Assembly: GCA_963749485.1 (NCBI GenBank)
Contig: CAVVMV010000002.1
Span: 186,001-250,000, forward strand
Direction of reading: 5' to 3'
Length of the DNA stretch: 64,000 bases
From: JAZGGS01 sp963749485
GTDB lineage: Bacteria > Bacteroidota > Ignavibacteria > Ignavibacteriales > Ignavibacteriaceae
Both the position numbers and the translations under genes were made by a program. Under the pieces are notes generated by a model. That model was not told the DNA's origin, searched no databases, and was given only the letters and a program-made list of their open reading frames with translations. Positions 27,656 to 36,354 of the stretch are shown piece after piece; the first letter of the stretch is position 1, and the number at the start of each line of letters is the position of its first letter.

Positions 27656-29033
27656 GTGTTTGAGATAGATTTAAAGAAATTTAAAAAATATGATAAACCG
27701 GGACCACGCTACACTAGCTATCCCACAGCACCACAATTTAACGATACGTTCACCGGTAAAGATTATGTTGATGAAATTATAAAAACAAATAGCAGCGAAG
27801 AACATCCCGATCTTTCGCTCTACTTTCATCTTCCTTACTGCGATACGCTTTGCTATTTTTGCGGCTGTAACATGTTAATAAGTAGGAACCGCGATAGAAT
27901 AAACGAGTATATAAATTATGTTAAAAAGGAAATTGATCTTTTAAAGAAATATCTTTCACCCGAAAGAAAAGTTACCCAGCATCATTGGGGCGGCGGAACA
28001 CCAACTCATCTTAATCCCGATGAAATAGCACAGCTTACCTCTTATATAAATAAGTCATTCGATTTTAAAACAGATTCTGAAAACAGCTGCGAGATTGATC
28101 CAAGGGAATTAACAAAAGCACATCTTGAAGCTTTACGCAATAATGGATTTAACAGGATAAGCATGGGCGTTCAGGATTTTAATGAAAAAGTACAAACTGC
28201 AATAAATAGAATTCAACCAGAAGATATTACACGGCAAACTGTGCAATGGGTAAGAGAGCTTGAATTTAAAAGCATTAATCTCGATCTGATTTACGGACTT
28301 CCCTTCCAGACAGTTGAAGCGTTTGCAGATACGGTTGAAAAGATAATTGATATTTCGCCCGACAGGATTGCAGTATTTAACTATGCACATGTTCCATGGA
28401 TGAAAAAACACCAGGAGCTAATTAAAGAAGAAGATCTTCCGGCGCCGGAAGTTAAACTTGAGATTTTAAAAAACACAATTGAAATGCTTACCGCAGCAGG
28501 ATATGAATTTATCGGAATGGATCACTTTGCAAAACCGGATGATGAGCTATCTGTTGCATTAAAGGAAAAGAAACTTTACAGGAACTTCCAGGGTTACAGC
28601 ACAAACGCAGGCGCTGATCTTTATGCATTCGGCATTACATCAATTAGCCAGCTTAATAATATTTATGCACAGAACTACAAAACAGAAAAAGAATATTACA
28701 AAGCTCTTGATGATGGAGATGGTTCCAACTGCAAAGGGTTACAAGCTAAGTGAGGATGATCATATACGCCGCGAAGTTATTATGAGGATAATGTGCGACT
28801 TTGAACTTAACTACAAATCAGTTGAAGATAAGTTTAACATTAACTTTAAAGAATATTTTGCACAGGGTTTAGAAAATCTTAAAGCATTTGAAAGTGACGG
28901 GCTTGCAACTATTTCGGATGATGGGTTTAAAATTAAAGATATGGGCAGATTGCTTATTAGAAACATCGCCATAAATTTTGACGGTTATATAGAACGGAAA
29001 GAAGATAAGGCAAAGTATTCAAGGACGGTTTAA
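27656..29033 (+). CDS. hemN: Oxygen-independent coproporphyrinogen III oxidase (frameshifted)
   Basis: Radical SAM enzyme that oxidatively decarboxylates coproporphyrinogen III without oxygen. The cluster motif is YCDTLCYFCGC near residue 60, with HHWGGGTPTHL, EIDPRELT, RISMGVQDF and LDLIYGLPFQT following, all typical of true HemN and not of HemW; the N-terminal PGPRYTSYPTA is also a HemN mark. The frame changes near 28725, after which GYKLSEDDHIRREVIMRIMC continues the C-terminal domain to 29033. The start is GTG at 27656. It follows hemE by 54 bases. Confidence 0.93.
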
Positions 29034-29059
29034 TCCCTCGGTTTATTCTTAGATAGGGA

Positions 29060-29097
29060 TTTACACTGAAAAAGAATAACTCAATTCTGTAAATTTG
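29060..29097 (+). promoter_or_regulatory. Possible Bacteroidota-type promoter before hemY
   Basis: TAAATTTG at 29090-29097 matches the TAnnTTTG -7 element of Bacteroidota promoters and lies 30 bases before the hemY ATG. The upstream TTTAC at 29060-29064 is a poor -33 match at a slightly long spacing. The 93-base gap to hemN makes an internal promoter here reasonable. Confidence 0.3.
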
Positions 29098-29126
29098 TAC
29101 CTAAATAATTAATCTTCTGTGAATTT

Positions 29127-30503
29127 ATGGCAAATAAAAAAGTAGTTGTTATCGGCGCAGGAATTTCCGGCTTAACAGCTGCACACATTCTTAATAAAGT
29201 TGGTTACGATGTGACTGTCCTCGAAAAGAATGAGAGAGTCGGCGGTTCAATTGAAACTGTTGTTGAAAACGGAATCTTATTTGATCGTGGACCAAACAGT
29301 GCACTGGAAACTACGCCAATCATCGCTCAACTTGTTGAAGAGCTTAACCTTAAAGACCAGTTTGTTTATGCCAATAAAGAAGGAAATAAAAGATACATTT
29401 TAAGAGATGGCGAACTGCACGCACTCCCAATGTCTCCCCCGGCATTTATAAAAACAAAGCTGTTTTCCGGCAAAGCAAAATTAAGATTGATGAAAGAACC
29501 GTTTATCGGAAGATCAACTGACGGCTACTACCAGAGCATTGCTGAGTTTGTTACAAGACGGCTTGGAAGTGAGTTTCTTGATTATGCAATCAATCCATTT
29601 GTTGCAGGTGTTTATGCAGGTAACCCGGAAGACCTGAGTGTAAAATCCGCCTTCCCAAAACTTTATGCTCTGGAAGAAGATTACGGTGGACTGATTGTTG
29701 GCACAATAAGAAGCATTCGCAAAAGGAAAAAGAGAAAAGAGCAATCTAAACAAAGCGCAAAGATGTTATCTTTTAAAGATGGTATGCAGATTCTTCCTAA
29801 AGCAATCGCAAAAAACCTTGGGCACCGCGTTAAATTAAATGCCGATGTGGTTTCTATAAGAAAAACCGGTGATGGAAATTACGGGGTAACTTATAAAGAT
29901 GGCAAACAAACTCTTACTTCCTTAGCAGATATTGTTTTATCAACTGTGCCTGCATTTAAAGCTGCCGATCTTTTCGGACATTTTGATGAGAAGTTTACCG
30001 ATCATTGTAACGATATATATTACCCCCCGGTTTTAGTAATTTATATTGCTTACAATAAAAAAGATGTGGGGCAGCCGCTGGATGGATTCGGATTTCTTGT
30101 TCCTTCAAAAGAAGGGAAATCTTTCCTTGGCGCAATCTGGAGCTCGGTTATTTTTCCAAACAGATCAAATGAAGATAGTGCGGCATTTACACTTTTTGTT
30201 GGCGGCTCAAGAGATCCCGGTTTTGCTGATGATAATGAAGAAACAGTTGTAAAAAGAGTACGAAATGAATTTGAAGAAATAATGAAAATTAATGGCAAAC
30301 CGGTTTACACATCGACACGATTCTGGGAGAAAGCCATACCGCAATACAAGCTTGGCTATGTAGAGCATGAAAATTATTTCGATCATTTTGAAAAAGAAAA
30401 TAAAGGTATAATTATAAGCGGCAATTTCCGTGGCGGCATCTCTGTTGGCGATTGTATCAAGAATGCGGAATTAGTTGTTCAAAAAATTAAAAATTTACAA
30501 TGA
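29127..30503 (+). CDS. hemY: Protoporphyrinogen oxidase, HemY type
   Basis: FAD flavoprotein that oxidises protoporphyrinogen IX (or coproporphyrinogen III) to the porphyrin using oxygen. The 458-residue protein has the N-terminal dinucleotide fold VVVIGAGISGLTAAHIL, VTVLEKNERVGGS, and the C-terminal flavin segment GIIISGNFRGGISVGDCI. Family landmarks such as DYAINPFVAGVYAGNPEDLS are clear. The frame is unbroken. It uses oxygen while the neighbouring HemN does not, so the operon covers mixed oxygen conditions or relies on another electron acceptor. Whether the route goes via protoporphyrin or coproporphyrin cannot be decided without the ferrochelatase. Confidence 0.94.
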   Translation: MANKKVVVIGAGISGLTAAHILNKVGYDVTVLEKNERVGGSIETVVENGILFDRGPNSALETTPIIAQLVEELNLKDQFVYANKEGNKRYILRDGELHALPMSPPAFIKTKLFSGKAKLRLMKEPFIGRSTDGYYQSIAEFVTRRLGSEFLDYAINPFVAGVYAGNPEDLSVKSAFPKLYALEEDYGGLIVGTIRSIRKRKKRKEQSKQSAKMLSFKDGMQILPKAIAKNLGHRVKLNADVVSIRKTGDGNYGVTYKDGKQTLTSLADIVLSTVPAFKAADLFGHFDEKFTDHCNDIYYPPVLVIYIAYNKKDVGQPLDGFGFLVPSKEGKSFLGAIWSSVIFPNRSNEDSAAFTLFVGGSRDPGFADDNEETVVKRVRNEFEEIMKINGKPVYTSTRFWEKAIPQYKLGYVEHENYFDHFEKENKGIIISGNFRGGISVGDCIKNAELVVQKIKNLQ

Positions 30504-30926
30504 ACAATTAACAATGTCTTTTAAGATATTTGAACAATCCGCACCATATGGGAATGCCGTATTAGACAAAAGTTTTGAGTTTTCTATTCGGATTGTAAAA
30601 CTATATCAGCATTTAAGAAAACGAGATATTTCAATAGATTCTCTTTTAAAACAGGTTTTGAGATCAGGAACATCAATTGGTGCAAATATAACAGAAGCTC
30701 AGGGTGCCGGTTCCACTAAGGATTTTATTTATAAACTTCAGATATCTTTAAAGGAGGCAAGAGAAACCGAATACTGGCTGAGATTACTAAATGCAACCCA
30801 CTATTTAAATCAAGATGAGTTTGAGAGCATTAATCCTGAATGCAAAGAAATTATAAAGCTACTTACCGCAATTTTGAAAAAATTGAAAAGCTAACAAAAT
30901 AATTTTTAATTATTCCTTGTTAATTG
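30485..30926. repeat. Inverted AT-rich motifs flanking the four-helix-bundle gene
   Basis: AATTAAAAATT (30485-30495) has its exact complement at 30901-30911, and CAATTAACAA (30505-30514) has its exact complement at 30917-30926. The pairs occur in the same left-to-right order on both sides, so they do not form one continuous inverted repeat. They enclose the four-helix-bundle gene exactly and may mark a small inserted unit. Confidence 0.45.
30514..30894 (+). CDS. Four-helix-bundle protein of the 23S rRNA intervening-sequence (S23) family
   Basis: A 126-residue all-helical protein. LDKSFEFSIRIVKLYQHL, LLKQVLRSGTSIGANITEA and LQISLKEARETEYWLRLL are the typical three blocks of the four helix bundle/S23 family, often encoded inside 23S rRNA intervening sequences or as lone genes in Bacteroidota. 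The family forms pentamers; its function is unresolved. I start at ATG 30514, just outside the end of hemY, since the upstream extension is AT-rich and atypical. It sits between hemY and hemB and is flanked by inverted motifs, so it looks like an insertion into the heme operon. It is unlikely to act in heme synthesis. Confidence 0.85.
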   Translation: MSFKIFEQSAPYGNAVLDKSFEFSIRIVKLYQHLRKRDISIDSLLKQVLRSGTSIGANITEAQGAGSTKDFIYKLQISLKEARETEYWLRLLNATHYLNQDEFESINPECKEIIKLLTAILKKLKS

Positions 30927-30949
30927 ATAATTACAAAGATGGAGAATAA

Positions 30950-31940
30950 ATGAACGACAATAAATATAACTTTAAACGATTCAGAAGACTGCGTTACAAT
31001 CCAATTGTAAGAGATATGATTAGAGAAACAGAGCTTACAAAGAACGACCTGATCTATCCATCTGTTTGTAGTGCCGGGAGAAAATGTTAAGAATCCTGTA
31101 AAATCTATGCCGGGAGTATTCCAGTTATCTATTGATAAACTTGTTGAAGAATGTAAAGAAGTGAGGGATCTTGGCATTCCTGCTGTTATACTATTTGGAA
31201 TACCGGAACATAAAGATGAAAAAGGCTCAGAAGCTTACGCGCCGGATGGAATTATCCAGCGTGCAATCAGGGCGATTAAACAAGAAGTAAACGATTTGCT
31301 TATTATTACTGATGTTTGTTTATGCGAGTACACTTCACACGGGCATTGCGGATTATTAGATGGCGAAGAAATCTTAAATGATGAAACAATTGCTCTCCTT
31401 GCAAAAGAAGCTGTATCGCATGTTGAAGCAGGCGCAGATATGGTTGCTCCTTCCGATATGATGGACGGCAGAGTGTTTGCAATCCGTAAGGCATTAGATT
31501 ATAAAGGATTTACAAAAATTCCGATAATGAGTTATGCGGCAAAATATTCATCGGGATATTATGGTCCTTTCAGGGATGCTGCTGAATCAACTCCTGCTTT
31601 TGGTGATAGAAGATCTCACCAGATGGATATCGGTAATATTGATGAAGCAATAAGAGAAGTTGAAGCCGATATTGAAGAAGGTGCTGATATTGTAATGGTT
31701 AAACCTGCAGGACCTTATCTCGATGTTATCCGTGAAGTTAAAAAGAAGTTCGGCATGCCTACTGCGGCTTACCAGGTTAGCGGTGAGTTTGCAATGATTA
31801 AAGCTGCCGGGCAGAACGATTGGATCGATGAAGAGCGTGTAATGATCGAATCGTTGGTTTCAATTAAACGTGCCGGTGCCGATATGATACTAACATACTT
31901 CGCTAAAGATGTTGCAAAATGGATTTCAGCCAAAGGCTGA
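30950..31940 (+). CDS. hemB: Delta-aminolevulinic acid dehydratase (frameshifted)
   Basis: Condenses two 5-aminolevulinate to porphobilinogen. ATG at 30950 follows GGAG by a few bases; the first 38 residues (FKRFRRLRYNPIVRDMIRE) are in one frame and the rest from near 31065 in another (VVPGENVKNPVKSMPGV). Both Schiff-base lysines are present (MSYAAKYSSGYYGPFRD and VMVKPAGPYLDV). The metal loop TDVCLCEYTSHGHCG has three Cys, so this is the zinc-dependent type and not the Asp-rich magnesium type. It is the last heme gene here, followed by a GT9 gene. Confidence 0.93.
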
Positions 31941-31974
31941 TGAGCCTCCGGCTCAGATAATAACAGAAAATAAA

Positions 31975-33006
31975 ATGGGACTAGTGGAAGACATTCTTGT
32001 TGTCCGCCAGCACAATCAAATCGGGGATATGCTTTGTTCGCTAACTTTATATGCTGCACTAAAGAAAAAATATCCGGGTTCAAGAATTACTCTGGTTGCA
32101 GCAAAAACTAATTATGAAATTCCTTTCAGCAAAATAAATCCCTTTCTTGATCGGGTGCTAATTCTTGACCGATCATCTTTAAAAAAAACAATCGGGTTCT
32201 ACAAAGAATTACGAAAAACAAAATACCAGATTGGAATTGTGCCTTCAACAATTAAAGTTTCAAGAACTTCTCATATAATTAATTTCTTATCCGGCGCCAA
32301 AACCAGGGTTGGGGTAAAAACAATCGACGGAGTAAAAAACACATCCAATTACTTCTTAAATATAAAATCGGACTTTAAGTGGAAGGAAATTCATCAACTT
32401 GAACGAAATCTGGATATTGTGAAGCAAATTGGATGTAACTTATCGGAAGAAGAAAAGAAGTCAATAATGTTTCAATTCTCAAATGATGAAATTAATGAAG
32501 CTAAAAAATTCATTGAAGAAAATTTTCCCGCGGAAAGTAAAAAGATAATCGGTTTTCACCCCGGCGCAGGAAAAGAAGAAAATATGTGGGAAACAAAACG
32601 TTTTATAGAGTTGATAAAGAATGTTTATAATAAGTTTCACAACTATGTTCTGCTAACTTCGGGATGGACGGATGATGCTACCATTAGTGAAGTTGAGACT
32701 GAATTAAAAAACTCCGGTATAGATTACAAAGTTTTACATAACCATCCTGTTAAAAAGCTTGGTGCAATTCTTTCTTTAATAGATCTTTACATAACAAACG
32801 ACACCGGGACAATGCACATCGCAGGATTTTCCGGTGCAAAAATAATTTCTCTTTTCGGACCAACAAATCCAAAAGAGTGGGCGCCAGAAGGAATAAATCA
32901 ATTGTATGTTAAATCGAAAACGAATAATATTAATGATATTACTGTTGATGATGTTTGCCATAAAGCAGAATCATTTCTGGTTAAAATTAATGGAGATAAA
33001 AAATGA
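31975..33006 (+). CDS. Glycosyltransferase family 9 (heptosyltransferase-like)
   Basis: GT-B enzyme of about 343 residues related to ADP-heptose:LPS heptosyltransferases. The N-terminal RQHNQIGDMLCSLTLYAAL is the GT9 start motif, and the C-terminal ITNDTGTMHIAGFSGAKIISLFGPTNPKEW is the nucleotide-sugar site. I begin at ATG 31975; the frame runs further upstream into hemB without good reason. It probably builds the lipopolysaccharide core or a related surface glycan. It overlaps the aldo/keto reductase by 4 bases. Confidence 0.88.
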   Translation: MGLVEDILVVRQHNQIGDMLCSLTLYAALKKKYPGSRITLVAAKTNYEIPFSKINPFLDRVLILDRSSLKKTIGFYKELRKTKYQIGIVPSTIKVSRTSHIINFLSGAKTRVGVKTIDGVKNTSNYFLNIKSDFKWKEIHQLERNLDIVKQIGCNLSEEEKKSIMFQFSNDEINEAKKFIEENFPAESKKIIGFHPGAGKEENMWETKRFIELIKNVYNKFHNYVLLTSGWTDDATISEVETELKNSGIDYKVLHNHPVKKLGAILSLIDLYITNDTGTMHIAGFSGAKIISLFGPTNPKEWAPEGINQLYVKSKTNNINDITVDDVCHKAESFLVKINGDKK

Positions 33007-33974
33007 AATACCGTAAACTTGGAAAATCAGATATAGAAGTTTCCGAAATATCACTCGGCTGCTGGACGATGGGCGGCTTAAACTGGGTTAACGGGATGCC
33101 TAACGGCTGGGCTGATGTAGATGAAAACGAAATTGCCGAAGCAATAAATTACGCAATCGATCAGGGTGTTAACCACTTTGATAATGCAGATGTTTACGGT
33201 AACGGCAGAGCCGAAAGAATGTTGGCGCGAATACTTGGTGACAGAACAAACAATTTTATCATTGCTACAAAAGTTGGTTGGTTTCCCGGTACTGCTGCAC
33301 ATGCTTTTGAACCCGCTCATATCCGTCATCAATGTGAACAATCACTGATCAATTTAAAAAGAGATTACATAGACATTTACTATTTTCATCATGGACACTT
33401 TGGCGATAACGATGAATACCTTGATGATGCAGTTGAGGTAATGTATCGCTTAAAAGAAGAGGGGAAGATAAGGATCATTGGGCAGTCTGCTTATTCACAC
33501 GAAGATTTTCAAAAGCTTGTTCCAAAAGTAAAACCGGAAGTATTGCAAAGCTGGGCTAATGCAATGGAACCGGTATTTATTGAAGAAGGTACCCCGGCGA
33601 GAAATCTGATGGATGAAAATCAAATTTCGTTTGTTGCATTCAGACCTTTGGGGCAGGGACTCCTCCTCGATAAGTACAACAAAGATAATCCACCAAAATT
33701 TGAAGATGGAGATCATCGTAAAGGAATAGAAAGATTTTCTGTTGAAAGCCTTGCCAGCCTGGAGCCAAAAATTGCAAAACTTAAAGAAAAATTTGGCTCA
33801 AACATTGAAGACCTAGCAAGAGCTGCACAACAATACCTGCTGCACTATCCAATAATGGGTGCGGTAATTCCCGGCTTCAGAAATCTTAAACAGGTTAAAA
33901 TTAATTTGTCCGCAATGGATAAACCATTAACTGATGAAGAGTTTGAGTTTATTAAAAATGTCTTTGCAAATTAA
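33003..33974 (+). CDS. Aldo/keto reductase
   Basis: NADPH-dependent carbonyl reductase of 323 residues with a TIM-barrel fold. The tetrad is visible: Asp and Tyr in NHFDNADVYGNGRAE, Lys in IIATKVGW and His in IYYFHHGH. The coenzyme end VIPGFRNLKQV is kept, with GF in place of the more usual GT/GA. It overlaps GT9 by 4 bases (ATGA). Substrate unknown; many relatives of this subgroup act on general aldehydes or sugars. Confidence 0.9.
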   Translation: MKYRKLGKSDIEVSEISLGCWTMGGLNWVNGMPNGWADVDENEIAEAINYAIDQGVNHFDNADVYGNGRAERMLARILGDRTNNFIIATKVGWFPGTAAHAFEPAHIRHQCEQSLINLKRDYIDIYYFHHGHFGDNDEYLDDAVEVMYRLKEEGKIRIIGQSAYSHEDFQKLVPKVKPEVLQSWANAMEPVFIEEGTPARNLMDENQISFVAFRPLGQGLLLDKYNKDNPPKFEDGDHRKGIERFSVESLASLEPKIAKLKEKFGSNIEDLARAAQQYLLHYPIMGAVIPGFRNLKQVKINLSAMDKPLTDEEFEFIKNVFAN

Positions 33975-34010
33975 TTTATTCGAGTATAACGCTGTACTGT
34001 TTTCTTTATA

Positions 34011-34758
34011 ATGCACTATATTCATTTTAGATTTTATGAAGAATTGAACGACTTCCTTCCTGAAGTAAAACGTAAAGTACGTTTTACTTATAACTACATC
34101 GATCGTGCTTCGGTTAAAGATGTAATTGAATCTCTCGGTGTTCCACATACTGAAGTTGATATGATTCTTGTTAATGGTAACTCTGTTGGATTTGATTATT
34201 TAATAAATGATGGCGATGATATTTCTGTCTATCCACGTCTTCGAATCATTTGATATTTCTAACATTCAGCATTTAAGACCAAAACCCTTGCGCAATCCAA
34301 AGTTTATTGCAGATGTTCATTTGGGAAAACTCGCTCGCTATCTTAGAATGATGGGATTTGATGTTTTGTATGAAAATAATTTTGAAGATGATGAAATTGT
34401 AAAGATCTCTCTTGAAGAAAAGAGAGCTATACTTACAAAAGACCGGGGAATACTTAAGCGAAATGATGTAACACACGGTTACTGGGTAAGAAGCAGCAAA
34501 GTCAAAGAGCAGGTTGTTGAAATAATAAAACGGTTCGATCTTAAAAAATTGATTAAAGAATTTACTCGCTGCATTGAATGCAACTCAGTGTTAGAATCAA
34601 TTTCTAAAAAGGAAATACTTAATGAACTTCCTCCCAAAGTCTCAGAGTCTCAAAAATCATTCTCCGTATGTCCTTCATGCAAAAAACTTTACTGGAAAGG
34701 AACCCATCATCAGCAGATGCTTTCATTCATCAAAACAATTAAAAATATTGAATATTAA
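34011..34758 (+). CDS. Ubiquitin-like/Mut7-C RNase domain protein (frameshifted)
   Basis: The first piece (34011 to about 34235) is a ubiquitin-like domain of the MoaD/ThiS type (LNDFLPEVKRKVRF...INDGDDISVYP), the kind found in front of Mut7-C domains. The second, from near 34230, is a Mut7-C PIN-fold RNase (KFIADVHLGKLARYLRMMGFD, ILTKDRGILKR) ending in a zinc ribbon (CIECNSVL...CPSCKKLYWKGTHH). Joined they give about 249 residues, the normal fused size of this family. The conserved acidic residues of the PIN active site (Asp in IADVHLGKL, Asp-Asp near 46, Asp in TKDRG) are present. RNA target unknown. Confidence 0.85.
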
Positions 34759-34811
34759 TTAGCTAACTTTTTTTGTAAATATTCCTTACTTGTATAAAAA
34801 AATAAAAACTT

Positions 34812-36056
34812 ATGTGGATAATAATTCGTCTTCTTATAGGCATTACACTTCTTGCGGTTGTTGAAATTTACTTTATAAAAAAACTCGGGCTGGCGGTTAA
34901 AAATCTCTTTCCTGTTTTTCATCAAAAGCAGTATAAAATTATTAAAAGAATTTTCCTTATCTGGATGAATTTTTATCCAATAATTCTTATTGTAATCTTT
35001 GTTTATTTTGCAATCACTTCGGAATATGTAACGCAGCCTGCCAGCAGAATAATTGATTACCTGGTTATTTATCCTTTCTGGATCGGCTTTATTTTGATGG
35101 TGCAAACAGCCATTTATTTTATAATTGTTGATTTGATAAAACTTATCGGTTACCCGGTTATTAAAAAACATAAAGCTGTGTTTGTAAAATGGCAATCGGT
35201 TTTTATTATTGTACTGATCAGCATTTTCACAGTTTATATTCCTGCAAGAGTTATTTATGATTACAACGAAGTCTCTGTAAGAGAAGTTGAGTTTAAGAAA
35301 GAAAACCTTCCGCAATCACTAAACAATTTTAAGATCGCTTTTATTTCCGATATCCAGGCAGATCATTATACTGATGAGGGACGGCTGGAAAATTTTATAA
35401 ACATTGTTAACTCACTTAATCCCGATTTCGTTCTTATCGCTGGTGATCTTATAACCACAGGACCTGAACATATTGATTTAAGCGCAGAACAAGTTGGCAA
35501 GCTAAAAGCAAAGTATGGTGTTTATTCCTGCATCGGCGACCATGATAACTGGGCATACCGAAATGACACCAAACGAAGTATAAACGAAATAACCAATGCA
35601 CTGCTGAAAAATAATATTGAGATGATTGACAACGGGAAAAAATATATAAATGTTGATGGCTCATCTATAGGGATAACATTTATAACAAATACTTATGTGG
35701 AAACTGTCCAGCAAAAAATTCTGGATACCTTATCATCAAGCAATAGCGGCGATTTAAAAATATTTTTAACCCATCAGCCAAGGAAACATCTTATTGAGGC
35801 AGCAAGAAAGAATGATTTTGATCTTTACCTTGCCGGACATACGCATGGCGGACAGATTTCATTCGTTTTTCCATTTATTCAGCTTACGCCAACACTTTTT
35901 GAAACAACATACATACAGGGTGATTTTTGGTTTGATGATCCCGACAAAGTCGGGACGGGTATGCTGATGATAGTTACGAGGGGTTTGGGAATGTCGATTG
36001 CACCGCTACGTTATAATTCTACACCGGAGATAACTTTAATAAAAATTACAAATTAA
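34812..36056 (+). CDS. Membrane-anchored metallophosphoesterase
   Basis: A 414-residue protein with four N-terminal membrane helices (about residues 1-20, 40-65, 80-110 and 133-152) and a calcineurin-like phosphoesterase domain. The metal motifs are FISDIQADHY, LIAGDLITTG, CIGDHDNW, LTHQPRKH and YLAGHTHGGQIS. The layout resembles YkuE/YaeI-type enzymes that act on phospholipids such as UDP-diacylglucosamine in some bacteria; this family knowledge does not fix the substrate here. It stands alone between the Mut7-C gene and a TonB receptor. Confidence 0.88.
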   Translation: MWIIIRLLIGITLLAVVEIYFIKKLGLAVKNLFPVFHQKQYKIIKRIFLIWMNFYPIILIVIFVYFAITSEYVTQPASRIIDYLVIYPFWIGFILMVQTAIYFIIVDLIKLIGYPVIKKHKAVFVKWQSVFIIVLISIFTVYIPARVIYDYNEVSVREVEFKKENLPQSLNNFKIAFISDIQADHYTDEGRLENFINIVNSLNPDFVLIAGDLITTGPEHIDLSAEQVGKLKAKYGVYSCIGDHDNWAYRNDTKRSINEITNALLKNNIEMIDNGKKYINVDGSSIGITFITNTYVETVQQKILDTLSSSNSGDLKIFLTHQPRKHLIEAARKNDFDLYLAGHTHGGQISFVFPFIQLTPTLFETTYIQGDFWFDDPDKVGTGMLMIVTRGLGMSIAPLRYNSTPEITLIKITN

Positions 36057-36354
36057 TCCGTTCGTTAAGCAGACCGGATAATTATTCCCGATAATAAAAA
36101 CGATACTTCAATATGTTAATCGAATATTTTGTGCGTTTCTTTTAATATGAAACCAAATGCTTTGAACGATCGGAAACTAAATAATTCCTATATGAAATGA
36201 TTCAAATTTAAAATGTTGCAAGACTCTCAGCATCTAATTAACTTAGTATTGTTTGATTAGCACAACAAATAAAAATTATTTCCGAAAATATTGTTTACAC
36301 TTTTTACTATTCTAAAATGTAATTCGTCGTTTTTAATAAACTTCAAGAAATAAA

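Noticed and set aside
30475..30513. Earlier start of the four-helix-bundle gene inside hemY
   Set aside because: The extra 13 residues are encoded by the AT-rich flank and are not typical of the family; ATG 30514 fits better.
34755..35315. 186-residue minus-strand ORF opposite the metallophosphoesterase
   Set aside because: Asn/Lys/Tyr-rich antisense shadow of the membrane-helix region; the plus-strand gene has full metal motifs.
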